A stretch of 64,000 nt of DNA from Oncomelania hupensis (GCA_036898135.1 CM072522.1:60593070-60657069); one strand, 5' to 3'; positions 12,253 to 24,008 are shown, counted from the first letter of the stretch. Notes: generated from the letters alone by a model not told the origin. Translations and numbers: made by a program.

Positions 12253-12732
12253 TTCACTGGCGATTCAAAATGGACACTCATGGCCGACAGCAAATGTGTG
12301 AAAGCGCCAGTCGCGAACATTCAAGTCAGCACCCCTTTCTACATAGGCGAAGTAGAAGCGGTTTGCCTGAAGATGCCGTTATATGATTTGATGATCGGGA
12401 ATATCGACGGCGCGAGACGACCCGACGACCCCGATACAGAGTGGGGTCCTGCCTCAACCCAACACGTCGAAGTTGTGGAGGAGGATCCATTGCCATTTCC
12501 CGATGGAGACCTTACAGAGCTGCTACGGGACAATGTGGCTACTCCAGCTCAGCCCTGCCGACCAGAGATCGTCGGTGCTGTTAATATCAGGGCCCAGGCC
12601 AAGAGAGACAAGACGTCTACGCCACTGAAGGTCGCCGACAACTCCAAAGCTGCCATCGTGGACAGGGATAAGCTGATCCAGCTCCAGGAAGCTGATAGCA
12701 CTTAAAACAAGTACAGAAACCGCCAAGACCAC
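12253..12732 (+). pseudogene. Protease C-terminal part and linker to integrase, copy B
   Basis: The frame resumes after the nonsense codon and matches copy C (19930-20410), including PLYDLMIGNI, which suits the flap/end of a retropepsin. A single-base loss in a T run (about 12701) creates a stop at 12703-12705. Confidence 0.7.
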
Positions 12733-14023
12733 GTGACCAAAGGCAGTGGCACGGTCTATTTTGAGGTGAAGGCCAAGATCCTGTACAAATTTTTCCAGCA
12801 CCCGAGGGTCAACGGAGGGAAACCACTACGTCAAGTCTTGGTACCGTTACCCTTAAGGCGCCACGTGATCGAAGTAGCTCACGACTCCATCATGGGAGGT
12901 CACCTAGGCATCAAGAGACGTCGGACAGAATCCAGGCGGTGTTCTACTGGCCAGGACTACATGCGGACGTCAGCCGTTTCTGCCGATCATGTGACATTTG
13001 CCAGACGACCATACCTCGAGGAAGGGTCCCGAAAGTGCCTATGCAGAGGATGCCTTTGATCGACCGACCTTTCAAGAGGGTGGCCTTAGACTTATTCTGC
13101 GAAATAAGACCTCCGAGTGAAGAAGGTCATCGATGGGTACTGATTTAGTGGACTATGCGACTCGGTACCCAAAAGCAGTGCAAATGAAGAAGATTGACAC
13201 TGAAACTGTAGCAGAGGCACTGGTGGACATGTTCAGTAGACTTGGAGTGCCTGAAGAAATCCTGACAGACCTCAGGACGCAGTTCGTCTCTGACTGCATG
13301 AAGGAGGTCAACAGACTCTTGAGCATCCGGCATTTAACTACGACGCCTTACCATCCGATGTGCAAAGGGCTTGTCGAAACGTTCAATGCTACGCTGAAGT
13401 CCACCCTGAAGAAACTGTGCAGCGAGCAGCCCAGACAATGGCATTGCTACATCAACGCCTTACTTTTTGCCCACAGAGAAGTGCCGCCGGAGTCCACCGG
13501 CTTTTCTCCGTTCGAGCTGCTGTACGGAAGAACCATCCGAGGGCCGATGCACATCCTGAAAGAACTATGGACGAAAGAAGTAGACACCCCCGAGGTAAAG
13601 AACAGCTACCAGTATGTGTTTGAGCTACGGGAGAAGCTGGAGCAGACTCTCGAAATAGCCAGGGAAAATCTGAAGAAGTCCCAGGACTGTGGGAAGCACA
13701 AGTATGATCGGAGGGCTGTGAACAGAAAGTTTAAACCTGGCAACAAAGTGCTGGTACTGCTACCTACCGACCACAATAAGTTGCTGATGCAGTGGAAAGG
13801 CCCGTACGAAGTGGAGACCGTGGTGGGGATCAACGACTACAAGGTGAAGGTCGGCCAGCATTCTAAGATATACCACGCCAACCTCCTTAAACTGTACGTG
13901 GAAAGGCCACCAGAGACTGTGCACGCAGCCACAGCAGCTGTGATCGACGACAGCTTTGACAGCGAGGAACTGTTGAACTGGGAGACTTCCAAAACAAAGA
14001 AGGTATCGATGATGTTAAGCTAG
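12733..14023 (+). pseudogene. Integrase, copy B, placed before reverse transcriptase
   Basis: Three overlapping frames together show an HHCC zinc-binding domain (HDSIMGGH, then FCRSCDIC), an rve core with catalytic D (ALDLF), D (ILTDLRTQF) and E (GLVETFNATL), and a C-terminal GPY/F-type module (QWKGPYEVETVV). One-base changes near 12915 and 13145 break the frame. The product would insert the cDNA into the genome. Confidence 0.85.
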
Positions 14024-14031
14024 GACCAGGC

Positions 14032-15018
14032 TTGACGGAAGGTCAAAAGATTGAGCTCAAGGATCTTATGGGCGAGTTTCCCCATAGCTTCAGTGATGTC
14101 CCAGGCTCTACGACTTTGGTCGAACATGAAGTCCACCTCACTTCAAATAGCCCTGTTCGATCCAAACCCTTCCCGATCCCTTTCAAGGCCCGTGAATCCT
14201 TGAAGAAAGATATCGATGAGATGCTGAAGATGGGCATCATCAGGGAGTCCAGTTCCCCCTTCGCGTCCCCTGTCGTGGTCGTGAAGAAGAAAGACGGGAG
14301 CAACAGAGTATGCATCGACTACAGGAAGGTTAATAAGATCACCGTCTTCGACCCCGAGCCGATGCCTACTGCAGCAGACCTCTTCCGCCAACTATCGGGT
14401 AGTAAAATATTCTCGAAGATTGACCTCAGCAAGGGTTATTGGCAAGTCCCCGTGCGTCAACAGGACATACCAAAGACTGCTTTTATAAATCCTGATGGGA
14501 CGTACGAGTGCCTAAAGATGCCCTTTGGCATGGTCAACAGCGGAGCTACCCTGAAGAGAGGGATGAAAAAGATGCTCAAAGGGATGGACAATGTCGTGTG
14601 TTACTGGGACGACCTGCTAGTCCACATCCACACCTGGGAAGAGCATTTGCAGACCTTGAGGGAGCTGTTTCACCGTCTAACAGAAGCTAACCTGACCGTG
14701 AGACCCAGTAAGTGCATTCTGGGAACTGACAATGTCGACTTTATCGGCCATTCGCTGAAAGAAGGACAAAAGGGGCTTCTAATAGAAAACGTCACCAAGA
14801 TTCTGAACCCTCCACGTCCCCAAACCAAGAAGCAGGTGCGATCTTTCCTGGGATTGGCTGGATATTACAGGGAGTTTGTACCGAACCACTCCGCCCACAC
14901 AGCACCCTTGTCGGACCTGGTGCGGAAAGGCTGTCCTAATCAAGTGGAGTGGGGACCGTCCCAAGAGAAGGCATACCAGACTGTGCGCGACCTCCTTTCG
15001 AAGGATCCGGTGCTATGA
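14032..15018 (+). pseudogene. Reverse transcriptase, copy B, no RNase H
   Basis: The open frame carries RT fingers (SPVVVVKKKDGSNRVCIDYR), the palm motif FSKIDLSKGYWQ, MPFGMVNSGAT, the catalytic YWDD box (about 14602-14613) and the thumb/connection segment SFLGLAGYYREF. It ends at a TGA at 15016 where copy C reads CGA. Homology is lost a few bases later. In copy C the same frame goes on into RNase H. Confidence 0.85.
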
Positions 15019-15026
15019 CTGCCCGA

Positions 15027-15450
15027 GTAGAGTCGAGTGACGTCTCAAGGAAGGGACAACGACTTCTGCTATTATTGAACTGTGGGAATAGCTTATGTGC
15101 CACTTAGGGAAGTATCTGTGGGCACTTATCAAACTGACTGCGTGAACTTAGTAAACTAACTGTGTGCTCTTATTAACGTGACTGTATGAATTCATGTACA
15201 TGCTGGAAAGAGTTGTATGATTTAATGTACCTGTGAATTTATTGTATATGTGAATGATTTAATGCATATTTTCATGTTTGAATGAGAAATAGTGAAACAG
15301 ATACTGTTAAGAGAATTTTGGTTTTTGAGATTAAGAGACTGATAGAAACAGATGACTGAGAATGTTAACACAGACTCAATGAAAGCAGTATAGCACTGCT
15401 GCAAAATTCTTTGCGACACCATCAGTGAACGCAGTTTGTACAACAAACAT
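15027..15450 (-). mobile_element. CR1/Rex1-like LINE fragment
   Basis: Minus-strand reading from 15446 gives LYKLRSLMVSQRILQ then AFIESVLTFSVICFY, a block shared with the LINE end at 52441-53130. The remainder (15027-15220) has no reading frame and is probably 3' untranslated sequence of the same copy. Confidence 0.6.
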
Positions 15451-15754
15451 AAATATATATAATTAGATATTTAATTCTGATACCATTGAAACCATCCGTT
15501 ACAATGCGCACATGCTTGGATTGTCCCCTTCACTTGCAGTCAAGGAATTAATAGTCACACAGCCTGGCCTAAAGCCTCCAACCAAAGGTTACAGAGTCCG
15601 TTTGGAGTGTTTTTAAAATGCTCTTAAAAGAGCATATATTATTTTAAAAAAAAAAAAAGGACGCCTTGAGAAACTGGGCGCAAAATCCGCCTTATTATAC
15701 TCTCTGTCCTATACCTGTTGTTGCAAGTTTCATATGGTTTTTGTTGGAACTATT
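15451..15754. other. Unassigned intronic sequence with an A run
   Basis: No gene is seen. A 12-base A run (about 15647-15658) and a TA-rich patch (15450-15470) are the only notable points. Confidence 0.3.
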
Positions 15755-15912
15755 CTATGCTTGTTGTTGGAACAATCTCATACATGTACTTGTTGTTGAA
15801 AGTGTCCTTGTTGGAAATGTCCTACACTTGTTGAGGGAGGTGTCCTATACTTGTTGTTGGAAGTATCCTATACTTGTTGTTGGAAGTGTCCTACACTTGT
15901 TGTTGGACGTGT
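15755..15912. repeat. Minisatellite with TTGTTGTTGGAA units
   Basis: Imperfect units of about 21-24 bp with the core CTTGTTGTTGGAAGTGTCCTA repeat about six times. Confidence 0.75.
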
Positions 15913-16245
15913 CCTCCCACCTCTTTTTTGGTCTCCCTCGTCTTCTGCCTCCTTGCATCGTGCCTTGCAGGATGGTCTTTGCAAGGCCTGATGCTCTGAT
16001 GACGTGGCTATACCATCGGGGTTTCCGTTTCTTCACCACTGTGAGCATGTCTTCGTGTTGTCCAATGGCTTGTGTGATGGTCTGTCGGACTTCGTTGTTG
16101 GTGATGTGCTGGGTATCGGAAATGCCCTGAAGTCTTCTGTTGCACCTCATTTGTATGCTTTGTATTCTTCCTTGAAAATCTGCTGTGAGGGTCCGTGTTT
16201 CGCAAACGTATAGGAAGATGGAAATGACAAGGGAGCGCAGCACTA
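15913..16245 (-). mobile_element. RTE-like LINE, 3' coding fragment
   Basis: Minus-strand reading begins LRSLVISIFLYVCETRTLT and continues through TQHITNNEVRQTI and GGRRRGRPKKRWED. This is the same C-terminal region as 33130-33470 of the fuller copy. It is truncated at both ends. Confidence 0.85.
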
Positions 16246-16445
16246 CATTACAAGATTAAGGAACGGTGATCCCTAACATCTATTTTGTGTCTGTCTTCGA
16301 ATGCTTTGTTTCCTACAAATACATTTGTCTCATCATTTCAGATTGCGTTTTCACGAATTCAATTCACTACAGTAAATTCATGAAGTTGGAAACAAAACGT
16401 TCCAAAATGCAAACAAATTTAAATTATATTCTTGCTTACTTTCAG
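16246..16445 (+). other. Intron end with splice acceptor before the vWA exon
   Basis: The pyrimidine-rich run ending TTGCTTACTTTCAG (16445) makes a convincing 3' splice site. No repeat is recognised in the remainder. Confidence 0.6.
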
Positions 16446-16981
16446 GTTCAGTGGACGTGGTCCTTGTGCTGCATGTGATCCGATCCTTGGAAGTGCAGAA
16501 CTTTGCTGAGGATTTTGTCTCCATGCTTCACATCGACAAAAGCAAATGTCGTGTTGGAGTCGTCCTCTATAGCAAAGAAGGGATTTACATAATATTCCAC
16601 CTAAACGCTTATGGCACCGAGGCACAAGTTTTGAACGCCATACAGCAGATGTATGAATACTACCCCAACATTACCAACACCAGTGACGCTCTCTACACCG
16701 TGAGAACGGAGATGTACACACTGGGTAACGGCGACCGTCCCGCTGTCCCCAACTTGTGTATCGTGATCACGGACAGAGAGCCCTCGTATATCCATTCCAG
16801 AAGCGGAAAAGGCCCGTACAGAAGGTATCCACATAGTCGCCATTGGTGACCGGTTGCTTGACATTAGAGAGTTGGAAGGTTTTGCTAGCATGCCAGTGGC
16901 CGACAACGTTTTTGATCTAAAAGAACCAAGTGAAAACAGAGCTGTGGCTGACAAGATATTAGCTGTTTTTTTTTGTCCAAG
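16446..16981 (+). CDS. Exon 2: von Willebrand factor A domain (one frameshift)
   Basis: Reads SVDVVLVLHVIRSLEVQNF, RVGVVLYS, an NTSDAL helix start, GDRPAVPNLCIVITD, then after a one-base frame change near 16785 IPEAEKARTEGIHIVAIGDR and DNVFDLKEPS. This is the full vWA order, about 180 residues. The usual DxSxS metal site is HVIRS here, so classical metal-dependent ligand binding is doubtful. The acceptor at 16445 takes over the phase-1 codon left by exon 1, and the donor CCAA|GTAAGT at 16981/16982 again leaves phase 1. vWA domains mediate extracellular protein binding. The frameshift means either a pseudogene or an assembly indel. Confidence 0.75.
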
Positions 16982-17004
16982 TAAGTTTTAATCCCTGATG
17001 TGTA

Positions 17005-17081
<77 letters not shown>

Positions 17082-17204
17082 AGAATAATAAGAATAATAA
17101 TAAGAATAATAACAATGACGATGATGATGGTGATGATGGTGATGATGCTGATGCTGCTGCTGCTGCTTATGATGATGATGATGACGATGATGACGATAAT
17201 GAGG

Positions 17205-17251
<47 letters not shown>

Positions 17252-17258
17252 TATCATT

Positions 17259-17299
<41 letters not shown>

Positions 17300-17318
17300 A
17301 ATAATAATAATAATAATC

Positions 17319-17376
<58 letters not shown>

Positions 17377-17405
17377 CAACAACAACAACAACAATAATAA
17401 TACAT
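17005..17405 (+). repeat. Compound trinucleotide microsatellite
   Basis: (TAC)n 17005-17080, (AAT/GAT/GCT)n 17081-17212, (AAT)n, (CAT)n 17255-17298, (AAT)n to 17370, then (AAC)n. It starts about 25 bp after the vWA exon donor. All frames are open because of the triplet period; none is a gene. The TAGCATTTATATAGCCC just after it resembles the 3' end of the CR1/L2-like LINEs, so it probably grew from a LINE tail. Confidence 0.95.
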
Positions 17406-17446
17406 AGCATTTATATAGCCCACCATTCCAAAATTGTGAACACAAG

Positions 17447-18066
17447 TGTTACGTTGAAACGCAAACGAAAGTATGTCTGAAACGCGCACGATAGATCTAA
17501 CCGTTTCGTTTTGCAAAGTATTCAATAATGGAGTTTATTTACCTTTGATTTGAGTTTGCATTGTTGTTAGGAGAGGCTTTGTATAACGTTGATAATTTGC
17601 GTTAGTCGATATTATTGGAGAATTTTCTGAATCTGCGTGTTTACTCTCGATGGAAGTTTCCCGATGGATGTCGAGGTGAGAGAAGGTTCCGGGTATGTTT
17701 AGAAATATGTATGACGTAAGTCAGTGATGACGATCTTTAATTCTGATTGGTTGTAACGCGTTATTCTAGAACGACCTGAGGTCATCTCGAGTTGAGAGAA
17801 AAAATTATATATTCGATGCTCCGTGTGTTGTTGTGGATAGTTGTTGTTGATAGTGAGTTGGAAAGTAAAACTTGAGAGTGGAAAGGCGATCGAGCGATTG
17901 TATGCAGTTGTTGATGTGTGCTGAATAAAAGTGGAAAACTTCATACGTCGACTTCGTGTCTGGCTGCGTGGATAAACGAATCTGAGTTACACCTTATCAG
18001 GAATTCAGCATTGGGGCTGAATCAGATACTGATAAAGAAAACACCATCATCAAACCGAGTGTAACA
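17447..18066 (+). repeat. 5' LTR of copy C
   Basis: Begins TGTTACGTTGAAACG, ends GAGTGTAACA, 620 bp. It contains AATTATATATTCGATGCT (about 17804), a possible TATA region, and GTGCTGAATAAAAGTGG (about 17918), a likely polyadenylation signal. Both are also seen in the 3' LTR. Confidence 0.88.
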
Positions 18067-18069
18067 TTT

Positions 18070-18087
18070 TGGGGGTCAAGCCGCGAT
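18070..18087 (+). promoter_or_regulatory. Candidate tRNA primer-binding site, copy C
   Basis: TGGGGGTCAAGCC lies four bases inside the LTR end, one mismatch from the copy B site. Confidence 0.45.
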
Positions 18088-18583
18088 CCACGTCATAGCC
18101 AAGGGTTCAACTGCTACGACAAGCGAGTCAACGTTACGAGAGGCAGTCATCGAGGGTAGCCGCCAACGAGTTGCGTCGAGAGGGCCAACATACTGGAACC
18201 TACATCACCGATAGGTTCGGGTTGACTGCAAGGGCGTGTAGTCGCTGAAGAGTTGCTTCGTGAGCGAACAACAGATCGGGACTACGTGGCTGCCGCAAGA
18301 CTACGTCGAGGGACAGTCTCGGAGCTACATCGCCAGTGTTACAGAGAGCGGCAAGCGGACGTCGCGTCTACTTCAGCACAGGAGCGTGTACATCAACACC
18401 AGCGTGGTGCAGCGTCGCATACGACGAGGACAGCGGGGCCTGCGTCAGCGAAGGCGACTAGTGACAAGCATCAGCGCTACTGCAGAAAGCGTGCTGTTCT
18501 AGAACAGTCTAGAAAGGTACAGCACAGTCAAGATCTTTCCAGAAAAGAACTTTCCAGAATAGAACTTTCCAGAAGCATCAAGA

Positions 18584-19740
18584 TGGCTGACTTCTGGCAG
18601 AAAGGGGTTGAACTAAATCTAAAAGGCAAACAGCTGACGGAGTACGTCAAGTCTCAAGAGAGAATATGGCGTGAAAAAAGAGAATGAGAATTAGAAGAGA
18701 AGCGTCTAGAAAAAGAAGAGCAGCGTCGCCGCGAAGAAAGAGAAGAGCGGCGTCAAGAAAGAGAAGCAGAAGAGCAGCGACGCCGAGAAGAAAGAGAGAT
18801 GGAAGAGAGACGACTTCAGTACCAGCTAGAGTTGGCGCGTATCCAAAACAATCAGCATGCGCCACAAGTCGTCAGCGACCACATGGCTCCAAAATTGCCA
18901 GCCTTCGTCGACGGGAAGGACCAGATCGACAGCTATCTGGCGAGATCGAAAGGTTCGCCGAAAGCTCCAACTGGCAACCTCGAGACTGGGCGATTCGACT
19001 AAGTGCACTTCTGACAGGGCAAGCGCTCGAAGTTTACACCAGACTGTCGAACGATGACGCCAAAAACTACGACGTCTTGAAAGAGGCCCTATTACATTGC
19101 TACAGCTTCACAGAGAAGGGCTACCGTAAACGCTTCCGTGAATGCCGGCCTTTGTCAGACGAGACCAAAGCAGTTTGTGGAGCGCCTGTCGTCATACCTG
19201 CACAAGTGGGTTGAATTATCAGGCAAAGGGAAGTCTTACGATAGTCTCCATGACCTGATCGTGAAGGAGCAATTCCTCAATGCCTGTCACAAGGACCTGG
19301 CGACCCACTTAGAATTACAGAAGCTGCAGACGCTTAATGATGTGACCGAGGTTGCCGAAAGATATCTCCTCGCTCACGGAAAAACGCTGGGGCCACCCAA
19401 GTTGACGAAACCATTTCAGAAGACTGGAAACCATGGGAACCAGATCCAGGGGAGCCAGACGAGCCATAGACACACGGACTCCACACTACCTCCAAGGGAA
19501 GGGCATTCAAGAGGCTGTTTCACCTGCAACGCTACAGACCACAGAGCGGCTAACTGTCCTCAAAACAAAAGTAGCGGACAGCGGAGCAGTACGGACACGC
19601 AGCGGCGGGCAACCGGCAGAGGCGGTTCTCCAATCAACGGCAAACCAGTAGATCTGACCATCAAATGTGCGGCGGGAGCGTCATTCTTCCGAGTGAGACC
19701 GAGCGCACAGCTACTCTGCGGACGTGCAAGAGTGCATAAC
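18584..19740 (+). pseudogene. Gag, copy C, frameshifted
   Basis: MADFWQKGVELNLKGKQLT opens at 18584. A TGA at 18685 interrupts the charged coiled-coil part. The capsid region continues in two other frames and the zinc knuckle CFTCNATDHRAANC (about 19521-19562) lies in the frame open from 19138. An alternative upstream in-frame start exists at 18253, adding an Arg-rich leader; copy B has stops there, so I prefer 18584. Confidence 0.8.
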
Positions 19741-20419
19741 TGATGGCCAACTCCTCCTTGCCAACGGGAAATCCATCCCCGTCGTCGCCAGCGCAGCTGT
19801 GACCGTCCAGAACATGCCTGTTTCCAAGGGACGCGTCGGAAATCATGAAGTGACTGTTGTAAGAGACTCTGGCTGCAGTGGGGTCATCGTCAGAGAAGAC
19901 CTAATCGCTAAAGAACAGTTCACTGGCGATTCAAAATGGACACTCATGGCCGACAGCAAATGTGTGAAAGCGCCAGTTGCAAAAATTCAAGTCAACACCC
20001 CTTTCTACATAGGCGAAGTAGAAGCGGTTTGCCTGAAGAAGCCGCTATACGATTTGATGATCGGGAACATCGACGGCGCGAGACGACCCGACGACCCCGA
20101 TTCAGAATGGAGTCCTGCCTCAACCCAACGTGTCGAAGTTGCGGAGGAGGATCCATTGCCATTTCCCGATGGAGACACCTTACAGAGCTGCTACGGGACA
20201 ATGTGGTTACTCCGGCTCAGCCCTGCCGACCAGAGATCGTCGGTGCTGTTACTACCAGGGCCCAGGCCAAGAGAGACAAGACGTCTACGCCACTGAAGGT
20301 CGCCGACAAATCTAAAGCTGCCATCGTGGACAGAGATAAGCTGATCCAGCTCCAGGAAGCTGATAGTACTTTAAACAAGTACAGGAACCGCCCAGACCAG
20401 TGGTACGGTCTGTTTTGAG
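19741..20419 (+). pseudogene. Protease and linker, copy C
   Basis: The retropepsin motif RDSGCSGVIV (about 19862-19891) is followed without a stop by the region that is interrupted in copy B, ending near PLYDLMIGNI. Frame changes near 20175 and 20400 separate it from the integrase frame. Confidence 0.75.
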
Positions 20420-21600
20420 GTGAAGGCCAAGATCCTGTATCGAATCTTCCAGCACCCGAGGGTCAACGGAGGGAAACCACTACGTCAAGTCTTGGTACCG
20501 TTACCCCTAAGGCGCCAAGTGATGGAAGTAGCACATGATTCAATCATGGGAGGTCACCTAGGCATCAAGAAGACGTCGGATAGAATCCAGGCGGTGTTCT
20601 ACTGGCCAGGACTTCATGCGGACGTCAGCCGTTTCTGCCGATCATGTGACATTTGCCAGAAGACCATACCTCGAGGAAGGGTCCCGAAAGTGCCTATGCA
20701 GAGGATGCCTTTGATCGACCGACCTTTCAAGAGGGTGGCCTTAGACTTAATCGGCGAAATAAGACCTCCGAGTGAAGAAGGTCATCGATGGGTACTGGCT
20801 TTAGTGGACTATGCGACTCGGTACCCAGAAGCAGTGCCACTGAAGAAGATTGACACTGAAACTGTAGCAGAGGCACTGGTGGACATGTTCAGTAGACTTG
20901 GAGTGCCTGAAGAAATTCTGACAGACCTCGGGACGCAATTCGTCTCTGACTGCATGAAGGAGGTCAACAGACTGCTGAGCATCCGGCATTTGACTACGAC
21001 ACCCTACCATCCAATGTGCAACGGGCTTGTCGAAAAGTTCAATGCTACGCTGAAGTCCACCCTGAAGAAACTGTGCAGCGAGCAGCCCAGACAATGGCAT
21101 CGCTATATCAACGCCTTACTTTTCGCCTACAGAGAAGTACCGCAGGAGTCCACCGGCTTTTCTCCGTTCGAGCTGCTGTACGGAAGAACCATCCGAGGGC
21201 CGATGCACATCTGAAAGAACTGTGGACGAAAGAAGTAGACACCCCCGAGGTAAAGAACAGCTACCAGTACGTGTTTGAGCTACGAGAGAAGCTGGAGCAG
21301 ACTCTCGAGATAGCCAGAGAAAACCTGAAAAAGTCCCAGGACTGTGGAAAGCACTACGATCGTAGGGCTGTGAACAGGAAGTTCAAACCTGGCAACAAAG
21401 TGCTGGTGCTGCTACCTACCGATCATAATAAGTTGCTGATGCAGTGGAAAGGCCCGTACGAAGTGGAGACCGTGGTGGGGATCAACGACTACAAAATGAA
21501 GGTCGGTCAGCATTCCAAGATATACCACGCCAACCTCCTTAAGCTGTACGTGGAAAGGCCATCAGAGACTGTGCACGCAGCTGATCGACGACAGCTTTGA
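20420..21600 (+). pseudogene. Integrase, copy C
   Basis: HHCC domain (HDSIMGGH...FCRSCDIC), catalytic D (ALDLIGE), D (ILTDLGTQF) and E (GLVEKFNATL) are all present in one frame up to 21214. A one-base loss (CACATC-TGAAAG, about 21210) moves the C-terminal GPY/F module (QWKGPYEVETVV) to another frame, which ends at 21600. The following bases show that integrase and RT were originally one continuous polyprotein. Confidence 0.85.
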
Positions 21601-21654
21601 CAGCGAGGAACTGTTGGAACTGGGAGACTTCCACAGCAAAGAAGGCATCGATGA

Positions 21655-23039
21655 TGTTAAGCTAGGGCCAAGCTTGACGGAAGGTCAAAGTTGGAGCTCA
21701 AGGACCTTATGGGCGAGTTTCCCCATAGCTTCAGCGATGTCCCAGGCTCTACGACTTTGGTCGAACATGAAGTCCACCTCACTTCAAATGTCCCCGTTCG
21801 ATCCAAACCCTTCCCGATCCCTTTCAAGGCCCGCGAATCCTTGAAAAAAGACATCGATGAAATGCTGAAGATGGGCATCATCAGGGAGTCCAGTTCCCCT
21901 TACGCGTCCCCTGTCGTGTCGTGAAGAAGAAGGACGGGAGCAACAGAGTATGCATCGACTACAGGAAGGTTAATAAGATCACCGTCTTCGACCCTGAGCC
22001 GATGCCTACCGCAGCAGACCTCTTCCGCCAACTATCGGGGAGTAAAATATTCTCGAAGAAGATTGACCTCAGCAAGGGTTATTGGCAAGTCCCCGTGCGT
22101 CAACAGGACATACCAAAGACTGCTTTTATAACTCCTGATGGGACGTACGAGTGCCTAAGGATGCCCTTTGGCATGGTCAACAGCGGAGCTACCCTGAAGA
22201 GAGGGATGAAGAAGATGCTCAAAGGGATGGACAATGTCGTTTGGTACTGGGACGACCTGCTAGTCCACACGCACACCTGGGAAGAGCATCTGCAGACCTT
22301 GAGGGAGCTGTTTCACCGTCTAACAGAAGCTAACCTGACTGTGAGACCCAGTAAGTGCATTCTGGGGACTGACAACGTAGACTTTATCGGCCATTCGCTG
22401 AAAGAAGGACAAAAGGGGCTTCTGCTAGAAAACGTTACCAAAATTCTGAACGCTCCACGTCCCCAAACAAAGAAGCAGGTGCGATCTTTCCTGGGATTGG
22501 CTGGGTATTATAGGGAGTTCGTACCGAACTACTCATCCATCACAGCACCTTTGTCGGACCTGGTGCGGAAAGGCTGTCCAAACCAAGTGCAGTGGGGACC
22601 GTCTCAGGAGAAGGCATACCAGACTGTGCGCGACCTCCTTTCGAAGGATCCGGTGCTACGACTGCCCGATACTTCCAAGGAATTCATCTTAAGAACAGAC
22701 GCAGCGGACGAAGGCATCGGCGCCATACTGATGCAGGAACACGCAGGGAAACTATTTCCGGTCAGTTACGCCAGCAAGAAGCTGTCGAGGGCCGAGAAAA
22801 ATTATTCGACCATGGAGAAAGAGTGCCTCGCCATCATTTGGGGAATCCGGAAGTTCGAACTATACCTACAAGGAGTGAAGTTTGTGCTACAGACTGATCA
22901 CAAGCCGCTAACTTACTTGAACTCTGCCAAGTTTGTGAACAGTCGCATCATGAGATGGGCTATGTACTTGCAGAACTTTAACATGCGAGTAGAATCTATT
23001 AAAGGATCAGACAATGTTGGTGCGGACTTTCTCTGCTGA
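21655..23039 (+). pseudogene. Reverse transcriptase and RNase H, copy C
   Basis: The RT N-terminus (21691-21924) and the main frame (21921-23039) overlap across a one-base loss at about 21919. The main frame has FSKKIDLSKGYW (one extra Lys codon), the YWDD box (about 22243-22254), SFLGLAGYYREF, then RNase H with its D (FILRTDAADEG), E (STMEKECLAI) and D (LQTDHKPLTYL). The stop at 23037 ends it shortly after SDNVGADF. This is the only RNase H among the Gmr1-like copies here. Confidence 0.85.
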
Positions 23040-23238
23040 GTGTGTGAGTAAAGAACATTGATTGTGGGGATGAACTGAGAACATTGGCAATATCTAAATA
23101 GACTTGCGGATGGAAGAACATTGACTCTGTGTGAATGAACTGAGCACAATGACAGTATTCAGAAAGTCCAGAATTAAGACTTTATTTGTGCATTACGTTT
23201 CAACGTTGTTGAAAGAAATTAGGTAAATTTCTTCTTGA

Positions 23239-23258
23239 GTGGGGGGGGGGGGGGGTTA
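23239..23258 (+). promoter_or_regulatory. Polypurine tract of copy C
   Basis: GAGT followed by 15 G sits directly before TTA and the 3' LTR start, where plus-strand DNA synthesis is primed. The G run is much longer than in copy A. Confidence 0.7.
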
Positions 23259-23836
23259 TGTTACGTTGAAACGCGAATGGTAGTATGTCTGAAACGCGCA
23301 CGATAGATATAATCGTTTCGTTTTGCAAAGTATTCAATAATGGAGTTTAGTTACCTTTGATTTGAGTTTGCGTTGTGGTTAGAGGAAGCTTTGTTTAACG
23401 TAGATAATTTTGGTTGGTCGATATTATTGGAGAAGTCTCTAGATTTGAGTATTTACTATCAATGAAAACCTCCCGATAAATGTAGAAAGTTGAGAACCTT
23501 CCCGGAAGGAGAAGAAATATGTATGACGTAAGACAGTGATGACGAAGTCTAAAGGATTAGTAAATTGCGCCATACGAGATCGTTCCACCTTGTTCTGGAC
23601 TAGAGAAAAAATTATATATCGATGCTCTGTGTGTTGTTGGGGTTGAGTTGAGTTGAGTTGAGTTGAGTTGAGAATTGTATGCAGTTGTTGATGTGTGCTG
23701 AATAAAAGTGGAAAACTTCACACAAAGACTTTGACTTGTTGATGAGTGAGCAGGCTGCGTGGATAAACGAATCTGAGTTACACACCTATCAGGGATCCAA
23801 GCATCGGGGCTGAATCAAATACTGATAGAAAACACC
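23259..23836 (+). repeat. 3' LTR of copy C, end missing
   Basis: Matches the 5' LTR from TGTTACGTTGAAACG up to CTGATAGAAAACACCA, then stops. The expected GAGTGTAACA terminus is absent. A small GAGTT pentamer array (about 23644-23670) is specific to this LTR. Confidence 0.85.
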
Positions 23837-23969
23837 ACTTGTCCACTTCCTTCGTCCAAAGTTCCTTCAGGATGTGCATCGGCCCTCGGATGGTTCTTCC
23901 ATACAACAGCTCGAACGGAGAAAAGCCGGTGGACTTCTGCGGTACTTCTCTGTAGGCGAACAGTAAGGC

Positions 23970-24008
<39 letters not shown>

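Larger units (their letters stand above)
17447..23836 (+). mobile_element. Gmr1-like Ty3/gypsy element, copy C (near complete)
   Basis: Contains the 5' LTR (17447-18066), primer-binding candidate, leader, Gag, protease, integrase, RT, RNase H, polypurine tract and most of a 3' LTR (23259-23836). Several single-base frameshifts and one stop make it inactive, but all coding parts are present in the order PR-IN-RT-RH. It lies in intron 2 of the vWA gene, sense orientation. The last ~40 bp of the 3' LTR are replaced by an inverted integrase fragment. Confidence 0.88.

Noticed and set aside
16988..17525. Poly-Asn, poly-Ile, poly-Thr and poly-Asp frames
   Set aside because: Artefacts of the compound trinucleotide microsatellite.
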